Source: Ceratotherium simum simum (taxonomy: Eukaryota; Chordata; Mammalia; Perissodactyla; Rhinocerotidae). From it: a DNA stretch of 64,000 bases. Under the pieces are notes generated by a model. That model saw only the letters and a program-made list of their open reading frames with translations, had not been told where the DNA came from and searched no databases. This document shows positions 22,320-35,374 of this stretch, in pieces. Numbering within the stretch: position 1 is the stretch's first letter; each line of letters begins with the position of its first letter. The stretch lies in contig NW_004454171.1 of NCBI RefSeq assembly GCF_000283155.1, forward strand, positions 14,700,009-14,764,008. The letters are read 5' to 3'. A program made the position numbers and the translations under genes.

Positions 22320-25300
22320 AAAAATTCCCAACTGCATGTCAGAAGGCTCTGATTTTGAAAAGAGTAGTTTGGAATAGGGGACCTGTGAGGAGGAGATCTG
22401 GTCTCCAGATTTATAAGAGGTATATTTACATCTAGTTTAAAAGTTGTATAATTGTCATAAGTATTTTCTTTCTTTAACATTTCCATTGCATTATTTAAAG
22501 ACATGGCACACACTAAATGGTTTTTAAAAGCGCTGGCCTTAGTGTCTTTCTCTTGTTAGGGAAAGTTGCAAGATTTGCATTAATAATTTTTCCCTGTTGG
22601 CATCTTAAAGACAATTCACACCATTTAAAATTGCAGTTCTGAACTTACTCCACGATATCAAAGTTTAATAAGTACAGTCCAAAAGATCTATCCACAGGTA
22701 AGATTTTAAAAAGCGTTATTAAGCTGCACATGCTACTGACTGGAATTCCTGGCACCTTCGGGCACTTGCTTCTGGGCCCTGGGTTCAGGCCTGTGTGTTG
22801 TTAAAGGATAGTCCAAGAGTGGTGGATGAGGGAACGGGGAGAGAATATTTGGAATTCAAAACATCTCACTTCAGACACGCTACATAAATCAGCTGAGGCA
22901 CACATCCCACAGCCCCTGAGAAATAGCTACAATTATTTCCAGTTTGGGAAAAGTGATGGAATAATAGAGAACCTTCAGTAACTCATTTGGAAAGTCATTG
23001 GAGTTCATAAACCAAGACTAGTGACAGAGGCAAGAGCTGAACTGAACACCTTGGCTTATTTCTGGACTAGGATTTAAACTGGCAGCTAAAGTCTCACCTG
23101 ACTGATCTGGAAGGACTCTGCATTGGGCTCTGTGGGTTGTCGGCAGGGACCACATCTTCAGCCACTTACACACTATGACATTCTAGGTCTTTCATTTTCT
23201 ACAGTTCACTCTAGTTGGCATCAGTCCCCACAGCAGGGCAGGTTTAGAAGCAAAAGGATTTTCTATCCTGTCATTAGCCTATGGCTCTGAACACTGCACA
23301 CAGATTTTCTTTCACAACAGCTAAAACATTTTGAAAACTAACGGTGAAAAGGAAACAAAAATATGTTGAAAGACAAGGGTAAAAGTATTTAAGAAATTAA
23401 AACAAAATGATCATTTATTGTTTTTAATATGTAGTCAAATATGACAGCAGTATTACACAAATTGCTCCCTTCTCCCCTTTGTAAAATCCCAAATTTGTTG
23501 ACTCCAACTGAAAGTGAAAAAACATGATTTAATTCCAAAAAGAACAATCAACAGAGAGAACACAGGCAACATTTGGTCACCACCAGCTTCCAGACCTTTC
23601 AAGATAAATTGTGTCACCAGAGCAGTCGATACACTGGCTTTCTTACAAAATTATTACTAGGAAAAAAAAAAGATTTCCCACATACTGTAAGGAGAACCAG
23701 AAGAATTGCAGAAAAACTTGGTTTAAGAAGGTGTGTGAAGAAAACTTTAATGAATTATTGCAATCATCATGATTCCCAGGTAAAAGATAGATGGCAAATT
23801 AATGGACTGTAAGGAAATACATTCAAACTTAGATAATTAATCTTACAGTGAAAATAATCAAGAAGCTTACAGAAGTACGTAGCATCTGAATGACTGAATT
23901 TCAACAGCGGATTTCAGTAAAGGTCACGCCTCTTCTGCTATCAGACACCGTTAGTGCAAATTCACATACAATCATTTTTACATTTGCAGGTTCAGGTACG
24001 TCAAGCATGAGGTCATCGTGAAGTATGTGTATGTTATTCTAACACGAAAGAACGCAGCCTCGGAATGTCTCATTGACATGGCAGAGGAAAAAGGAATGAT
24101 GCCCGGAGGACTGGAGTAAATTCAAAACAATCTGTTTACCAAGCCCAGTGTTAAATGAAGTTTTGGAAAACCTCTGCGAAATTAACCTTCACCTGAAAGA
24201 CCTGTCCTTGATGTGACGTGCAGGGCTTGGGAAAACTGAGAAAAGAACTGGCAATGTGCTGTGCTCACCCACAGTCTTTCCTTTTGCTTGGGGGTGACTG
24301 GGTTTAGAGGGTCAGACTCTCCCCAGTGTTCTCGTTCAGCAGCACCACAGTGAGCTTTGTGATTCGGACAAAGGGTACAATTATACCAACTTCGAAATGC
24401 ATTCACAAATATTCTGTGTGCTGGTGCAACTGGTATAAAACACAGACAGCCCCCTGGGTGCCCAACTTCTCTTTTCACACTTGAACATTTCAAATGACTA
24501 CAAGCAGAATTACCAGAAACAGTAGTAAATTCCTGGCATTGGAAGTTCCCATGATCCCAGCTGGCATGCAAAAAAGGCTGTTTCTTTTTTTCTCCTGAAA
24601 ATAATGTACTTCCCAGGCACTGTCCAAATGCCGCAAATGCGGCAAATGAGAGATTTGTTTTGACCAACCCATGAAGAGACCTTCACCTTCTCAGCTAGGG
24701 CCCCAAGATCTACTTATAATATACACAGAATGTCTGTGTCTAACCAGATTTAATTCATGTCCCTAAAATGATTTTAACATTTCTTACCAAGGAAAGCTCT
24801 GATTTCACTTAATGGTATTTTCAGAGTAGCCTGGTGGAGGACACTTAATTTGAGTTTTTATTTCCCTGCTAAAAATATGGCAATCTGAGTATATTTTTGT
24901 TCAAACCACCTTTAAAATGGTTGCTTAGACTTGACTGCAACGTCTAGACAATAGTACTTGAACTCGAGTCCCGAGATGGTCAAACTTCACAGAGATCCAG
25001 CTGTGGGTCTACAGTCGAAAAAGCCCTCTCTTATCCTTTGGTCAGGAAAATTATTTTCATTTTTATTGTATTTTATTGCCTGTATGTGATTGGCTGTCTC
25101 ATGGTCTCTGGTATAAGGGAACCAGAGAAAGTGCCTTGTAAGTCAGAGGGAGATAAATGGAAAGTCTCTTTTTGGGTCATTACTTGACCATAGGTAACTC
25201 AATTCCCTAGAGCAAGGGTCTTGATGATTTTGGGATTGGTGCCATAGGAGAGGTACAGGGGGATGATGGCTGAGTTTTAGATTAATTGGGGACATCCTTG

Positions 25301-26495
25301 ACTTTCTCTATGTCACTTATTTCCTAGCACCACTTGCAGGATCTGTGCCCCAGTGTCTGAATGTCTGAATGACCTACATTCCCGCTGATCCTCACTGAAT
25401 ATTTATTTGCACACTGCTCTGAAGAAGTTGAAAACTCTGCTTGAGAGCGTATTTTGATCTTTATTTTTTCCATGAATCATCCCCATCCACTCACTATGTT
25501 TATACCCCTTCCCACATAGCAAACTTCTAAAATTAGTTTCATGCTAGGTATCTATTCAATAGGCACAAAAGATTTACAGCTGCATGATCAGTAAGTGATA
25601 ATGTCAGTCATGAATGTATACTTTTTGTAACGCTAGGGAAAAGAGCGACTGTTTTTAAAAATAAACACTCTAGTGGGAATGAGAGAAATCACTGAGCTTT
25701 TTCAATTGAAATCAAAATGAATATATCACTGTCTGCCAAGTTAAATTTTTTTGCTTTATTCCATTAGGAGAGGATTTTTCTTTTTTTTACTCATTCTCAA
25801 ATGTTAATCAATGTTAGAAATTAGAAAAAGATGAGTACCAGCGTATGATTTGCATTAATTTTTTTCCAGCCTTTTATTCTGGATTTAAAGTAATAGAATC
25901 TTTCAGTGTCAACTGTGATCTGGAAATTCATTTACAACAAGTTTTGAGCATTTTATTTCTCTAGACATAATTTGGTCATTCATAATAAATGTATTATTGA
26001 GAAGCCAATGATGATGCATTCTATAAACTTTTATGGAGAATTGATTCAAGAAATTATATGATCTTACTGGAATGATTATCATCTTACTTCTTTGCAATAA
26101 CCATTGTGAGAGCAGTGGGCACTGGATGGTTTAAAAGTTATGTCAGGCAATAATTAGGCAGATATGTTACAATTTAAGTTGAAATTAGAAGATCTACTTA
26201 ATCAAAATATTAAGTAACATCATACCGTCTGATATGACAGTGGAAGAGTAGAAGATTATATATACACTTGAGGGTCTCCTAGGTTGGAGTGTTCTGAGTT
26301 CCATCATTGTCTTATGAGAGCTCAGAGTGTGCTTGTCAATATTCCATAGCCTTAGACTTCACAATCAAGGTTTTCAACTGTGTATCCATAGTAGCCACTT
26401 GTAGTAAATAATTACAAATGCTTTCAAATCTGGGTTGGTCTTCTAGGAAAAGGAATAAAGGGAGGCTTGATATATTCAGTTGGGGGGTTGTTGTC
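22320..26495. other. Long stretch without recognised gene or repeat
   Basis: About 4.2 kb of unique-looking DNA downstream of PLXDC2. It contains a 161-codon minus frame (24182-24667) with no recognised domain. A small perfect hairpin TGCCGC-AAAT-GCGGCA lies near 24629. Old unrecognised repeats are likely. Confidence 0.4.
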
Positions 26496-26513
26496 ATTTC
26501 TACAAATATTCTT

Positions 26514-26725
26514 TTTTTTTTTTTAAGATTTTATTTATTTATTTTTTCCCCCCAAAGCCCCAGTAGATAGTTGTGTGTCATAGCTGCACATCCTTCTAGT
26601 TGCTGTATGTGGGACTCGGGCTCAGCACGGCCGGAGAAGCAGTGCCTCAGTGTGCGCCCGGGATCCGAACCCGGGCCGCCAGCAGCTGAGCACGCACTTA
26701 ACCGCCAAGCCATGGGGCCATCCCT
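26514..26725 (-). mobile_element. ERE-related SINE (second body type)
   Basis: A T-run, then CCCCAAAGCCCCAGTAGATA, CATAGCTGCACATCCTTCTA, CCCGGGATCCGAACCCGGGC (B box on minus) and an AAGCCATGGGGCC head. A perfect 14-bp duplication CTACAAATATTCTT lies at 26500-26513 and 26726-26739. The body differs from the first ERE type, so it is a distinct subfamily. Confidence 0.95.
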
Positions 26726-26744
26726 CTACAAATATTCTTAAGGG

Positions 26745-27500
26745 CTTGTCTTTGTATAATTTCACCAAGTTTTCCAATTGGTGCAGAATAGACACAAGTA
26801 CAAACTGATCGGATTCAGTGTTAATCATAGGAAATCACCGACCCTACAGAAAACTGACATAAGGCACATCAAATTAGTAGGAACTTCGGCTTGACAGACT
26901 TAAATATTCCAACTCTGAAATTTCCAATTTTCAATTACTTGGGACAGTCAAATTTTTTTTCCCCAAAGAGTGATAATAAAAAATCAGTATCAGAAATCGC
27001 AAGTTCATTCAGATATGCTTAAAATTAGAAGTACCAATCTCAACTTCTCTGCACATTTTGAAGGTAAAGATGAAGGAATAAGATTTGCAGATGTATGAAA
27101 TGACCAAAAGAAAACTCCTCAAAGCAAAGTCTGAGATACTGAAGCTGGGTGACCCCAAGTCCCCATCCTGAAGTGAAAACCACTGCAGTGGCTATGACAG
27201 CAGCAAAGCATAATTACCGAGCAGCCTTATCTCTGGCTATGAAAAAGTCAAGTCCCAAGTTTCCAGAGATAACCAATCTTCCGATCTTCCCTCAATAAAT
27301 TTGTAAAACCAAGAGATGGAGAAATAGATAAGGATGATGTTGGGTGGTGGTGGAACTAGTGACTTTCACAGTCTCTTCTCATTCAAAGAGTTTGATTCCA
27401 AGTCTTATTGTAAATAGAAATGTGTCTATAATGAAGATTAAGTGACAAGAGAAAAAAAAACGTGTTTTTTTTTCTCCTGATACATTTTGCTCACTAGCTA
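26745..27500. other. No gene recognised
   Basis: No repeat or exon recognised. Confidence 0.4.
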
Positions 27501-27503
27501 ATC

Positions 27504-27722
27504 CAGTAGTTTTCCCAATCCCACCCCAGGGGACATTTGGCAATGTCTGAAGACATCTTTCGTTGTCACAACTGGGGAATGTGTGTATGTGAGTTACTGG
27601 CATATACTCAATAGAAGCCTGGAAGTTGCCAAACATTCTACAACGCATGGGACCACTCCCTCCACCCCAACAAAGAATTATGGGGCCCAAAATGTTAATA
27701 GTGCCGAGGCTGAGAAAACTAG
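27504..27722 (+). mobile_element. MER20-type hAT-Charlie MITE
   Basis: CAGGGGACATTTGGCAATGT, GTCACAACTGGGGAAT, CAACAAAGAATTATGGGGCC and AATAGTGCCGAGGCTGAG match the MER20 consensus from end to end. Confidence 0.9.
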
Positions 27723-27724
27723 AG

Positions 27725-28795
27725 ACAGTCTAATAAATGACAAACAACCACACACACGTAAAGTGCAAATGTCCCTTTGATATACTAGGACTTCTGGAAT
27801 ACTTTATGATTTTGTTAATTCAAAAAGCCACAACAGAAATATTGGTGCAAGAAAGTGAACTATTACATCTGGTCAGAAAGAATTCAAGTGACCTGGAAAG
27901 TCCTCCTGGGTCTGCGACAACTTTGGATGAGTAACTTTTCTTCTCATAAATAAAATTAACAGATAATTTGAAACAGAGCAAACAGCACAGACGTATCATA
28001 TTTCAGAAACATTCTTCAGGCAGATACTTGATATTTTCCTGTCTACGTAGAAAAGAAAATCGGAATTGGAAATTTGAATAGAGTAATATCGATCCTACCT
28101 CCTTGCAAAGTTGTGTTTGAGGATTTCACCATATTACAGTTATCAGTGGACATGCCTGATCTCTCACTATTTGTAATTATCACTATAAACCACCAGAACT
28201 CACACAGGAACTTGTTCCAGTAGGTGCTTAACAAATATCTAAGTGAACTGAGTGGCTGAATGAACTAACAAACAAAGGGATGCCTCAAAGTGCTCTGTAA
28301 AATGTAAAGTGCTCACAAACACGACGTAATATGAGTATATAATAGATGACGCCACAGACCTCATAATATTTGCTCAAAAAATCTTTTTTAGGGCAAAAAT
28401 GTTCACATAGTTTAAAAAGCAAATAAAAGTTGTGATTATATATGTTGTAAGAAAATATGCTATGAAGATTATTGGTTTTCAGGTACATTTGGGAAGAAAT
28501 GAAACAAAAGGAGAACAACTTTAAATGGCATTGCTAATTTAGATGGCCACGGGGGAAGGGACGTGCAAAACCAAAGAAAAACTCTGGAATAGCTAGAACT
28601 TGAAATCACTGGTTGTTATAAAAATGGCACCATTCTTACGACAGCAAAATGATAGAGGAAGCGTGGTCCAATGTTCTATATTATAGGACAGAGCAGATAG
28701 TCAACGCAGCAAATAAAGTTTGCCTTTAGATGGAGTGTGGCTTCTAAGCTGCCTGGTTGGCCTTTAGTGCTGATGAAGGGGTCTAGGCCAGGAGA
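27725..28795. other. No gene recognised
   Basis: AT-rich with nothing identified. Confidence 0.4.
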
Positions 28796-28799
28796 ACCG

Positions 28800-28925
28800 G
28801 AACAAAAATAACGAGTCAGGAGTTTTAAGTACAAGACCTAGTTCTGATACTGGGAAAATTACCGTCTCTCTCTGGGCCTCAGTTTTCTGATCTGTGAAAT
28901 GAGAAGGTTGGATTAGATGCCTCCC
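28800..28925 (+). repeat. MIR SINE fragment
   Basis: AAATTACCGTCTCTCTCTGG, GCCTCAGTTTTCTGATCTGT and AAATGAGAAGGTTGGATTAG. Confidence 0.75.
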
Positions 28926-28929
28926 ATGA

Positions 28930-29918
28930 TTCTGGCGCGTGGATGCTGATGTTCGTGGGGCGTGGTGGGGTGCAGCAGGAAAGAAAAAGCATGAGCAATC
29001 TTTTGGAATTAGTAGGGCAAGTCATAATAAAACATCTGAAAAATGCCTGAAGAAATACAAAGCAAAATAACATTTCACAGGAGGGAGAACCCTCATATCC
29101 CATAAGCACAGGATCTATTTTTAAGAATTCAAATATTAATTTCTTATCATGGAATAGAAATGTCTTGAACCAAGGCATGGATTCTAACAAAATTTTTTCC
29201 CAAATGGACAGTAGACACCAGGGGCGTTACCAAATTTATAGTCCTTCAGAATGAGGAAACAAGAATTTTTTGCCAAAAACTAATAAATTATACTAACCTG
29301 AGAATATATATTATCTGCATATTAGCATAATTGAAATTAATTTCTTTTTCTATAGTCTGCATTTACAAATTTTTACATTTAAAATTGTTTCACATATTTA
29401 TAGTTTAATGTGACAGCCCCTTATATTCATGTTACCGGGGATAAAATAAATATTTGAAATTATTTGTGCTTGAGGTATTTCCTTCTAAAGAGAAGACTGC
29501 TGGTCAGCACCTGGGCTTCCCTTTGCTGTGAAGAGTAAACTGGGAAATTAGAAGACACCAGAGAGGCTAAATGACTCCACCGGAAAGAACTGAGCCAGCT
29601 GAAGCATGCACACAGGGCACGCTGGAGTGGGAGAGGAGAGACAGCTCAGAGAGATGTCGTATAGAGGAAATATTAAGAGAAAATATTAAGATGGAAAAAA
29701 GGAACTTAATCAATTTTCTATGTATTTTGAATGTATTCTCCTCTGACATTGTCTCAAGAAATGTATCGATTTGATTGTCTTTGAATGCTTTCTGGATTGA
29801 TGGACTTTTCTCCCTCTGAATGCAAATTTATGCTGGTACTGGACCAACAGATGTGCTTTATATGGGTTACATGGACATAAAGTTTTAAAAGTCTGTCCAT
29901 CTGTACATTTAGTCAGTC
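28930..29918. other. No gene recognised
   Basis: No repeat or exon recognised. Confidence 0.4.
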
Positions 29919-29919
29919 T

Positions 29920-30075
29920 CCATAATAATAATCTTGCAAGGAAGACAGGACAAAAATATTTTTATTTCCCCAAATTGCAAATTGAGACTCCTGGAGGTTA
30001 AAGTGATTTTCCCAAAATAAAATAGTGAAGCCTCAATGCTGGGTCAGCTGGTATTCTTTCATTACTCCATGCTGC
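29920..30075 (-). repeat. MIR SINE, antisense
   Basis: ATAATAATCTTGCAAGGAAG, TTGCAAATTGAGACTCCTGG and GCTGGGTCAGCTGGTATTC. Confidence 0.6.
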
Positions 30076-30232
30076 CTCTCTGAGATCAAAAATGCTTAGA
30101 ATATGCCCAAGAACTAGCAAATCTTCTCTTTTTCCTCCTCCTCCTTTTTCTTCAAGGAGAAGGAATTAGAAGGAAAGACTGCTTCTACAGGACTGTGTAA
30201 CGGAATTTTCTGTGATGATGGGAATGTTGTGT

Positions 30233-30397
30233 GTTGTCCAATCTGGTAGCCATATGCCACATGTGGCTATTGAGCACTTGAAATGTGGCTAGTGTCACTG
30301 AAGAACTGGATTTTTATTTAATTTTAATTAACTAAATTCAAATAACCACATTTGGTTAGTGGATATAATATTGGACAGCATAGTTCTAGAAGCTTCA
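30233..30397. mobile_element. hAT-Charlie-type MITE fragment
   Basis: AGCCATATGCCACATGTGGC, TATTGAGCACTTGAAATGTG, CAAATAACCACATTTGGTTA and ATTGGACAGCATAGTTCTAG are shared in part with the longer copy at 55296. A short non-autonomous DNA transposon. Confidence 0.7.
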
Positions 30398-30399
30398 TG

Positions 30400-33334
30400 T
30401 GAGAGATTAGCAAATGCCCTAGGTATCTCCAACTAAAATAATAATTGGGGGTAAATTGTATGTTATCATTTATCTTTAGTTTTCTATTTGTTAGTATATC
30501 TTGAAGTCCAAACCCTTCATAAAAAAACCCAACATTTTGGTCAGTGCTATCTGATTGGCTTAAGATATTTTTCTTGACTTTTAATACCTTTATCTAATCA
30601 CTGAATATTATTTTTACAAATAATTAAGGTGAAATAACTAACTTCCTCTGTAGCACCACCTACCTGATTTCTCCAGAAGTTTGTATGTGTTCCTTTGCTG
30701 TTCTTAATTTTTAAAATTTTTGTTATTCTGTCTCTACTATGTTATAGTATATTAATTAACATACAGATGCTTCCTTTCTAATACACACCACATGTAAAAT
30801 CCAAAGCATCAGCGTCCATTCGGAATTTCCAGAAACTGTGTGTTTGCTCTTCCTTTGTAGTAAATGGGCACCAAAAACAAACCAGAAGTATAAAATAGAA
30901 TGAAAGTTTCTTTAAAAAAGGGATTCAGCCACCCTTTCCCCTTACCACTAAAAGACTCATATACAACAGAAACTTCTCACCACTTTTAACTCCTAGTTCT
31001 GTGAGGAGGTTTTCCCACACGCCAGCAGCAGTTTTACTTCCCAAAAGTTTTCCCTCTTCCTTGGTGCTTTCGTTCACTGAAGAATTCAGAGAGTTTTATG
31101 TTTTTCTACAGAGTTGTCAATATTTTTGAATCAAAAATGGAAAACGGAAGGGTATAAAGATAACATTACTACTTCAAAGAATTGTGTAAGGAGTTGGATA
31201 TATATGCAGGATTTATACAACTGTCAAGCAACTGCTATTGGAAGCCACACCTGCCACAAAAGCTAGTGAAAGAAGCGTCATCTTATCCTAAAAGGAATCG
31301 TCTGTGTGCTCCTTATGTCTTTGTAGAATACCAGTTGCACCAGTTACATTGGCAAGTCATTTGCTTATTGCTATCTGATCAAACCTACTCCATGAGAAAT
31401 AAGTTGGCATATTTCATATAAACTGAAGGTAACTACAGCAGAGAGATTGTCATCACATTCTTCAATCACCTTGCTTGTCAATTTTTTTTGTAATTATTAA
31501 CTAAGTAGGTTAAATTGCCACCCTCATCGGGTACTAAAAAATGTAAAGCAAAATACATATGATGGAAAATGGCACTAGTTTACATCAGACAATTGTGACG
31601 ATAAATATGATACTCGGTTAGTGGACTGATGTCATTCAATGTAGACACCGTGTACAGATGCTAAGCTGTTAGTAAAGTGCTGCGTAAGAGACGTCTCTGC
31701 TTCTTTATACCCGAATCTGCAAATGTTGGACACTGTATCCTACAAGAACCAACAGCTTCTTGGCACAGGATGTAAGTTTCATGGGTCAAGTTGTTGATGA
31801 AATTGTACTCACAGTACCCACATTTAAACTTTGGGAGCTCAGTATATAAATTAACCACTTTCCTCTTCAAGGGATGCTTTTCTTTTTTTCATTCAGGGGG
31901 AAATTTGGAAATTTGGATTGTGATTATAGGGCAAATGACAGATCCATCTAAGGAGTTTTTGCATCTGCTTCATTTAGCCAGGGAGGGAAGGGGTTGATAG
32001 GAATGAAACAGTGGCTCAAATTGGCAGGAAAATGATCGGCACTGCAATTAATTGAACCACTTTTGCTAAGTGACATAAAAATATTCTAATATTAAGGATT
32101 ATTTTACAACTCTATGGAAGTATGCAGTAATGCATCTTGCATTCTTGTCTTGATGACAAAATGCACTCTTAGAGTCACAAGAGCCTGCCTTGTGTTAGTT
32201 ATAAACAAAAATATATTTATATATATATTTATGTAACTACTATGTGCTTTAAAGAAAATTACTGTATGATTCAGCAGGGTTCTTTCAATCTTTTTCTCGC
32301 CAGAGATATGCTGACTTGAATGGCTTCTTAGGAATCGACAATAAAATGGGCGTATAGTACTGAAATGGCAAAAAGTAACAAAAAAAACAAAAACCCTATG
32401 TTTAGAATCCCTTAACATTTTTGCTTCAAAAACCATCAAGGAACTCTTTGTATTGTTTCCTTTTGTTTCCTTCAGCCAAGAGCAACTGTGGCTTCATAGG
32501 ACTTCACAGTTGGGAAATGGAGGCAACTCTTCGTAAAACAAATCAGATGTTTTGTTCTTAGGCAGGAGAACGGAAAACCTCATCTGCCACTGCCTCTTTC
32601 CTAATCTTTAGCTAAAAGTTTGGAAATTCTGTCACAGCTCAGAGAAAGGGCATTGATTAATAAGGAAGAGGGAGGCATAGTCTGTGAGCCTCCTGTACAG
32701 ATAAAAGATTCACCCTATAAAGTAATGAACTCGTTGGAACAGGTGGAGCTGGACCAGAAAAACAAAATCCTTTTGCCGCACATCTGGTGAAAAGATAGAA
32801 AATCGCTTATTCTGTGTTTGCTTTTGCTCCTGCATGAGCTATTTTTCTCAGCCATCTTGAAACATTCATCATTGCTCTTTTGAGTGAAAGCGTTCAGGCT
32901 TTGGAACACAGTTATCTTTGAGACATCAGAGAAGCAAATTTGAACCAAAGTGTAGATCCCTCGTGAACTAAAGCTTTCTTATTTTTTTTCTCGATCCCTT
33001 CGCAACCCTGCACCTAAACCAATAGCATTGTAATCTTGTCACACTTCTGATAAGTCCACAGGAGATGTTCTGAGTGAACTAGCGATGTCATTCCACTGGG
33101 GAATTCTATGTTCAGTGGTCAATGATATCTTGTATAAGTTTTAGTTTTTCTTATACCCTTCCTGGGCTGGGCTTGTCCAGAAATCTTGTCTCCTTCAGGC
33201 TACAGCAGCTTAGGGCTCCTTTGCGTGCGTGTGTGTGTGTGTGTGTGTGTGTGTTTGTTTGTCTTAAAGGTATAGGCAAAATTTTAGTCTTAACACCTGT
33301 AAGCCAGCACTGGTGCTGTTCTGTCCTAGAAATT
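30400..33334 (-). other. PLXDC2: PLXDC2 3' UTR and possible extension; end not determined
   Basis: The sequence after the TAA codon on the minus strand. A CA repeat (GT on plus) lies 73 nt beyond the stop. On the transcript strand no AATAAA or ATTAAA was found from 33334 down to about 31000. The first ATTAAA is at 30580-30585 and the first AATAAA at 30313-30318, inside a MER-type repeat. Either the 3' UTR is long or a variant signal is used nearer the stop. The stretch is otherwise free of recognised repeats, which fits a retained UTR but does not prove it. Confidence 0.5.
33223..33262. repeat. (GT)n microsatellite in the PLXDC2 3' UTR
   Basis: About 15 GT units preceded by GCGTGC and followed by TTTGTTTG. 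On the PLXDC2 transcript it reads as a CA repeat just after the stop codon. Confidence 0.9.
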
Positions 33335-33451
<117 letters not shown>

Positions 33452-33782
33452 CTAAAAGAGAAAATGAAAAAATAATGATCACCAGGGTGATGATCACATA
33501 ACAAGAAAAATATATTTGCCAAATATTTTAGATTAACTTCTGAATTAAATTTAGTAACACATGAAATTATCTCATTACTGCCATGGTTGAAATTATATAC
33601 CCACAAAGTCCAGTGTTTCCATCTCCATTATGGTACGATCAGCACCTCTCAGGTGACAGTCCATACCTGTCCCATAAGATTGAGAGCTTCTTAAAGGCAA
33701 GGTTTATGACTTATGCATATTTATGTCTAAAAGATTCTATAAGTGCCCAAATATAACTAGGCAAAAATGAGCCTATATCTTC

Positions 33783-34026
33783 TTTTTTTTTTTTTTGTGA
33801 GGAAGATCGGCCCTGAGCTAACATCTGCTAATCATCCTCTTTTTGCTGAGGAAGACTGGCCCTGGGCTAACATCCATGCCCATCTTTCTCCACTTTATAT
33901 GGGACGCCGCCACAGCATGGCTTGACAAGCAGTGCGTTGGTGCGTGCCTGGGATCCGAACCGGTGAACCCTGGGCCGCCGCAGCGAAGCGCGCCCACCTA
34001 ACCACTTGCGCCACCAGGCTGGCCCC
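33783..34026 (-). mobile_element. ERE SINE near the PLXDC2 terminal exon
   Basis: A T-run, two tandem tail modules (GGCCCTGAGCTAACATCTGC and GGCCCTGGGCTAACATCC), CCGCCACAGCATGGCTTGAC, a good B box on minus (GGTTCGGATCC) and a GGCTGGCCCC head. It lies about 330 bp upstream of the terminal exon acceptor in the sense orientation of PLXDC2. Confidence 0.95.
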
Positions 34027-34029
34027 AAA

Positions 34030-34850
34030 GTCTTCTTAATATATAGCCACTGATACTTTCTCTTCTCTAGAAGTCAATAATGATATCACTTCATTATATT
34101 TATTAATTCACTCAAAAACATAAGCCCATAAAATTATGCACAGTTCTTAGAAGTGTATTTCAAATTAGGTGCTAGACTTCCTAGTAAATAAACTAAAAGA
34201 AAAATCACTTAATATCTTAAGAAATTATTTCTTAAATCTAAGATTTCCCATATGTGACTTTTCGGGCTTAAAAATTAACAGATGTCATGCTCTGAAAACT
34301 GAATACAACATCACAGGGCGTGGACAGTCTTGAGCTTATGAACTCAATAAATGCACACGTAGACACATTTTTTTTTGCACACGTCCTAAAATACAGGTTA
34401 TTTGTATTCACAAAAGGAGCACATTTCTCCCCAGCACTCCGTCCATCAAACAAACCTGTGATTTACAAATAGAAGTGCTGAAATGAATAATTAAGTTACA
34501 GTAGCAGAAGACAGTAAAATGCATTTCATGGCCAGCCACAATGATACTAGAAACTATTACTCCAGTTATCAGACTGCCTGCAATTTTGGAGTAAATAAGA
34601 CAAGAAATATTAAAGGAAGTTTATTTCTATCCAAAGAATTTTATTGAGAAAAATGTTAAATATCAGTGTAGATATACCAGCTCTTGGCAGCTTTCTAGAT
34701 CTGCCAATTACATTTCCCTATCAATGATTAATGGCTGTAGAAGAGTTTTCACAACAGATAGGAATGAGTATTAGCTCTACTTTCTGGAAAAATACCAATC
34801 AAGGTAATTGCATTCTGCCTATTAATAATATCATGTGCTGTCTATATAAC
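34030..34850. other. No gene recognised (intronic)
   Basis: AT-rich with no repeat identified. Confidence 0.4.
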
Positions 34851-34854
34851 ATTA

Positions 34855-34990
34855 TGTGGTCAGAATGCTTTATATTTATTAGCTGATTAAGTCCCATGAG
34901 GTAAGTGTAATGGAACCATCCTTATTTTCCAAAAGAAGAAGTTAAAACTAAGAGAGGGCTAAATAGCAAAATAGTGTGCCTTTGTTGGAA
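34855..34990 (-). repeat. MIR SINE, antisense
   Basis: TTTATATTTATTAGCTGATT, CCCATGAGGTAAGTGTAATG and ACTAAGAGAGGGCTAAATAG. Confidence 0.65.
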
Positions 34991-35374
34991 GTAAAAATCA
35001 TCATCAATGAAATATAGTAAGCATCTCTAGGGAGATGGACACTGTAACTCATGGTCACTCCTGTTTGTGGGAAAACGCCAATATGCCACTGTGCTCGTTA
35101 TTTATAACCTCCACTCTGGTTTCAGTGATTTCACACCTGGGCTTCTGAAGCCACAACTGCCCTAGTCCTTCTCTGAGTCAAGAAGAACCACTAAGTCTTT
35201 GCTCCGAATCTCCACCTTTCCAAGGCCCACGTGGCCTATGGGTCTGGCTGGCAAGTATAGCCCTGGGAACTGGCACTAATTTACAACTCAGCATGTAAAG
35301 GTATTGTGCTATAAAGTGACTCTTCACTAAAAAGTAATGCAGATCATGAGAATGTTGATGATGATGCTTGTGAA

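Noticed and set aside
24629..24644. Perfect short hairpin TGCCGC-AAAT-GCGGCA
   Set aside because: Too short and isolated, with no T-run or partner sites; chance is likely.
24182..24667. 161-codon open frame on the minus strand
   Set aside because: No recognised domain, no splice or promoter context, and a frame of this length is expected by chance in a 64-kb window of six frames.
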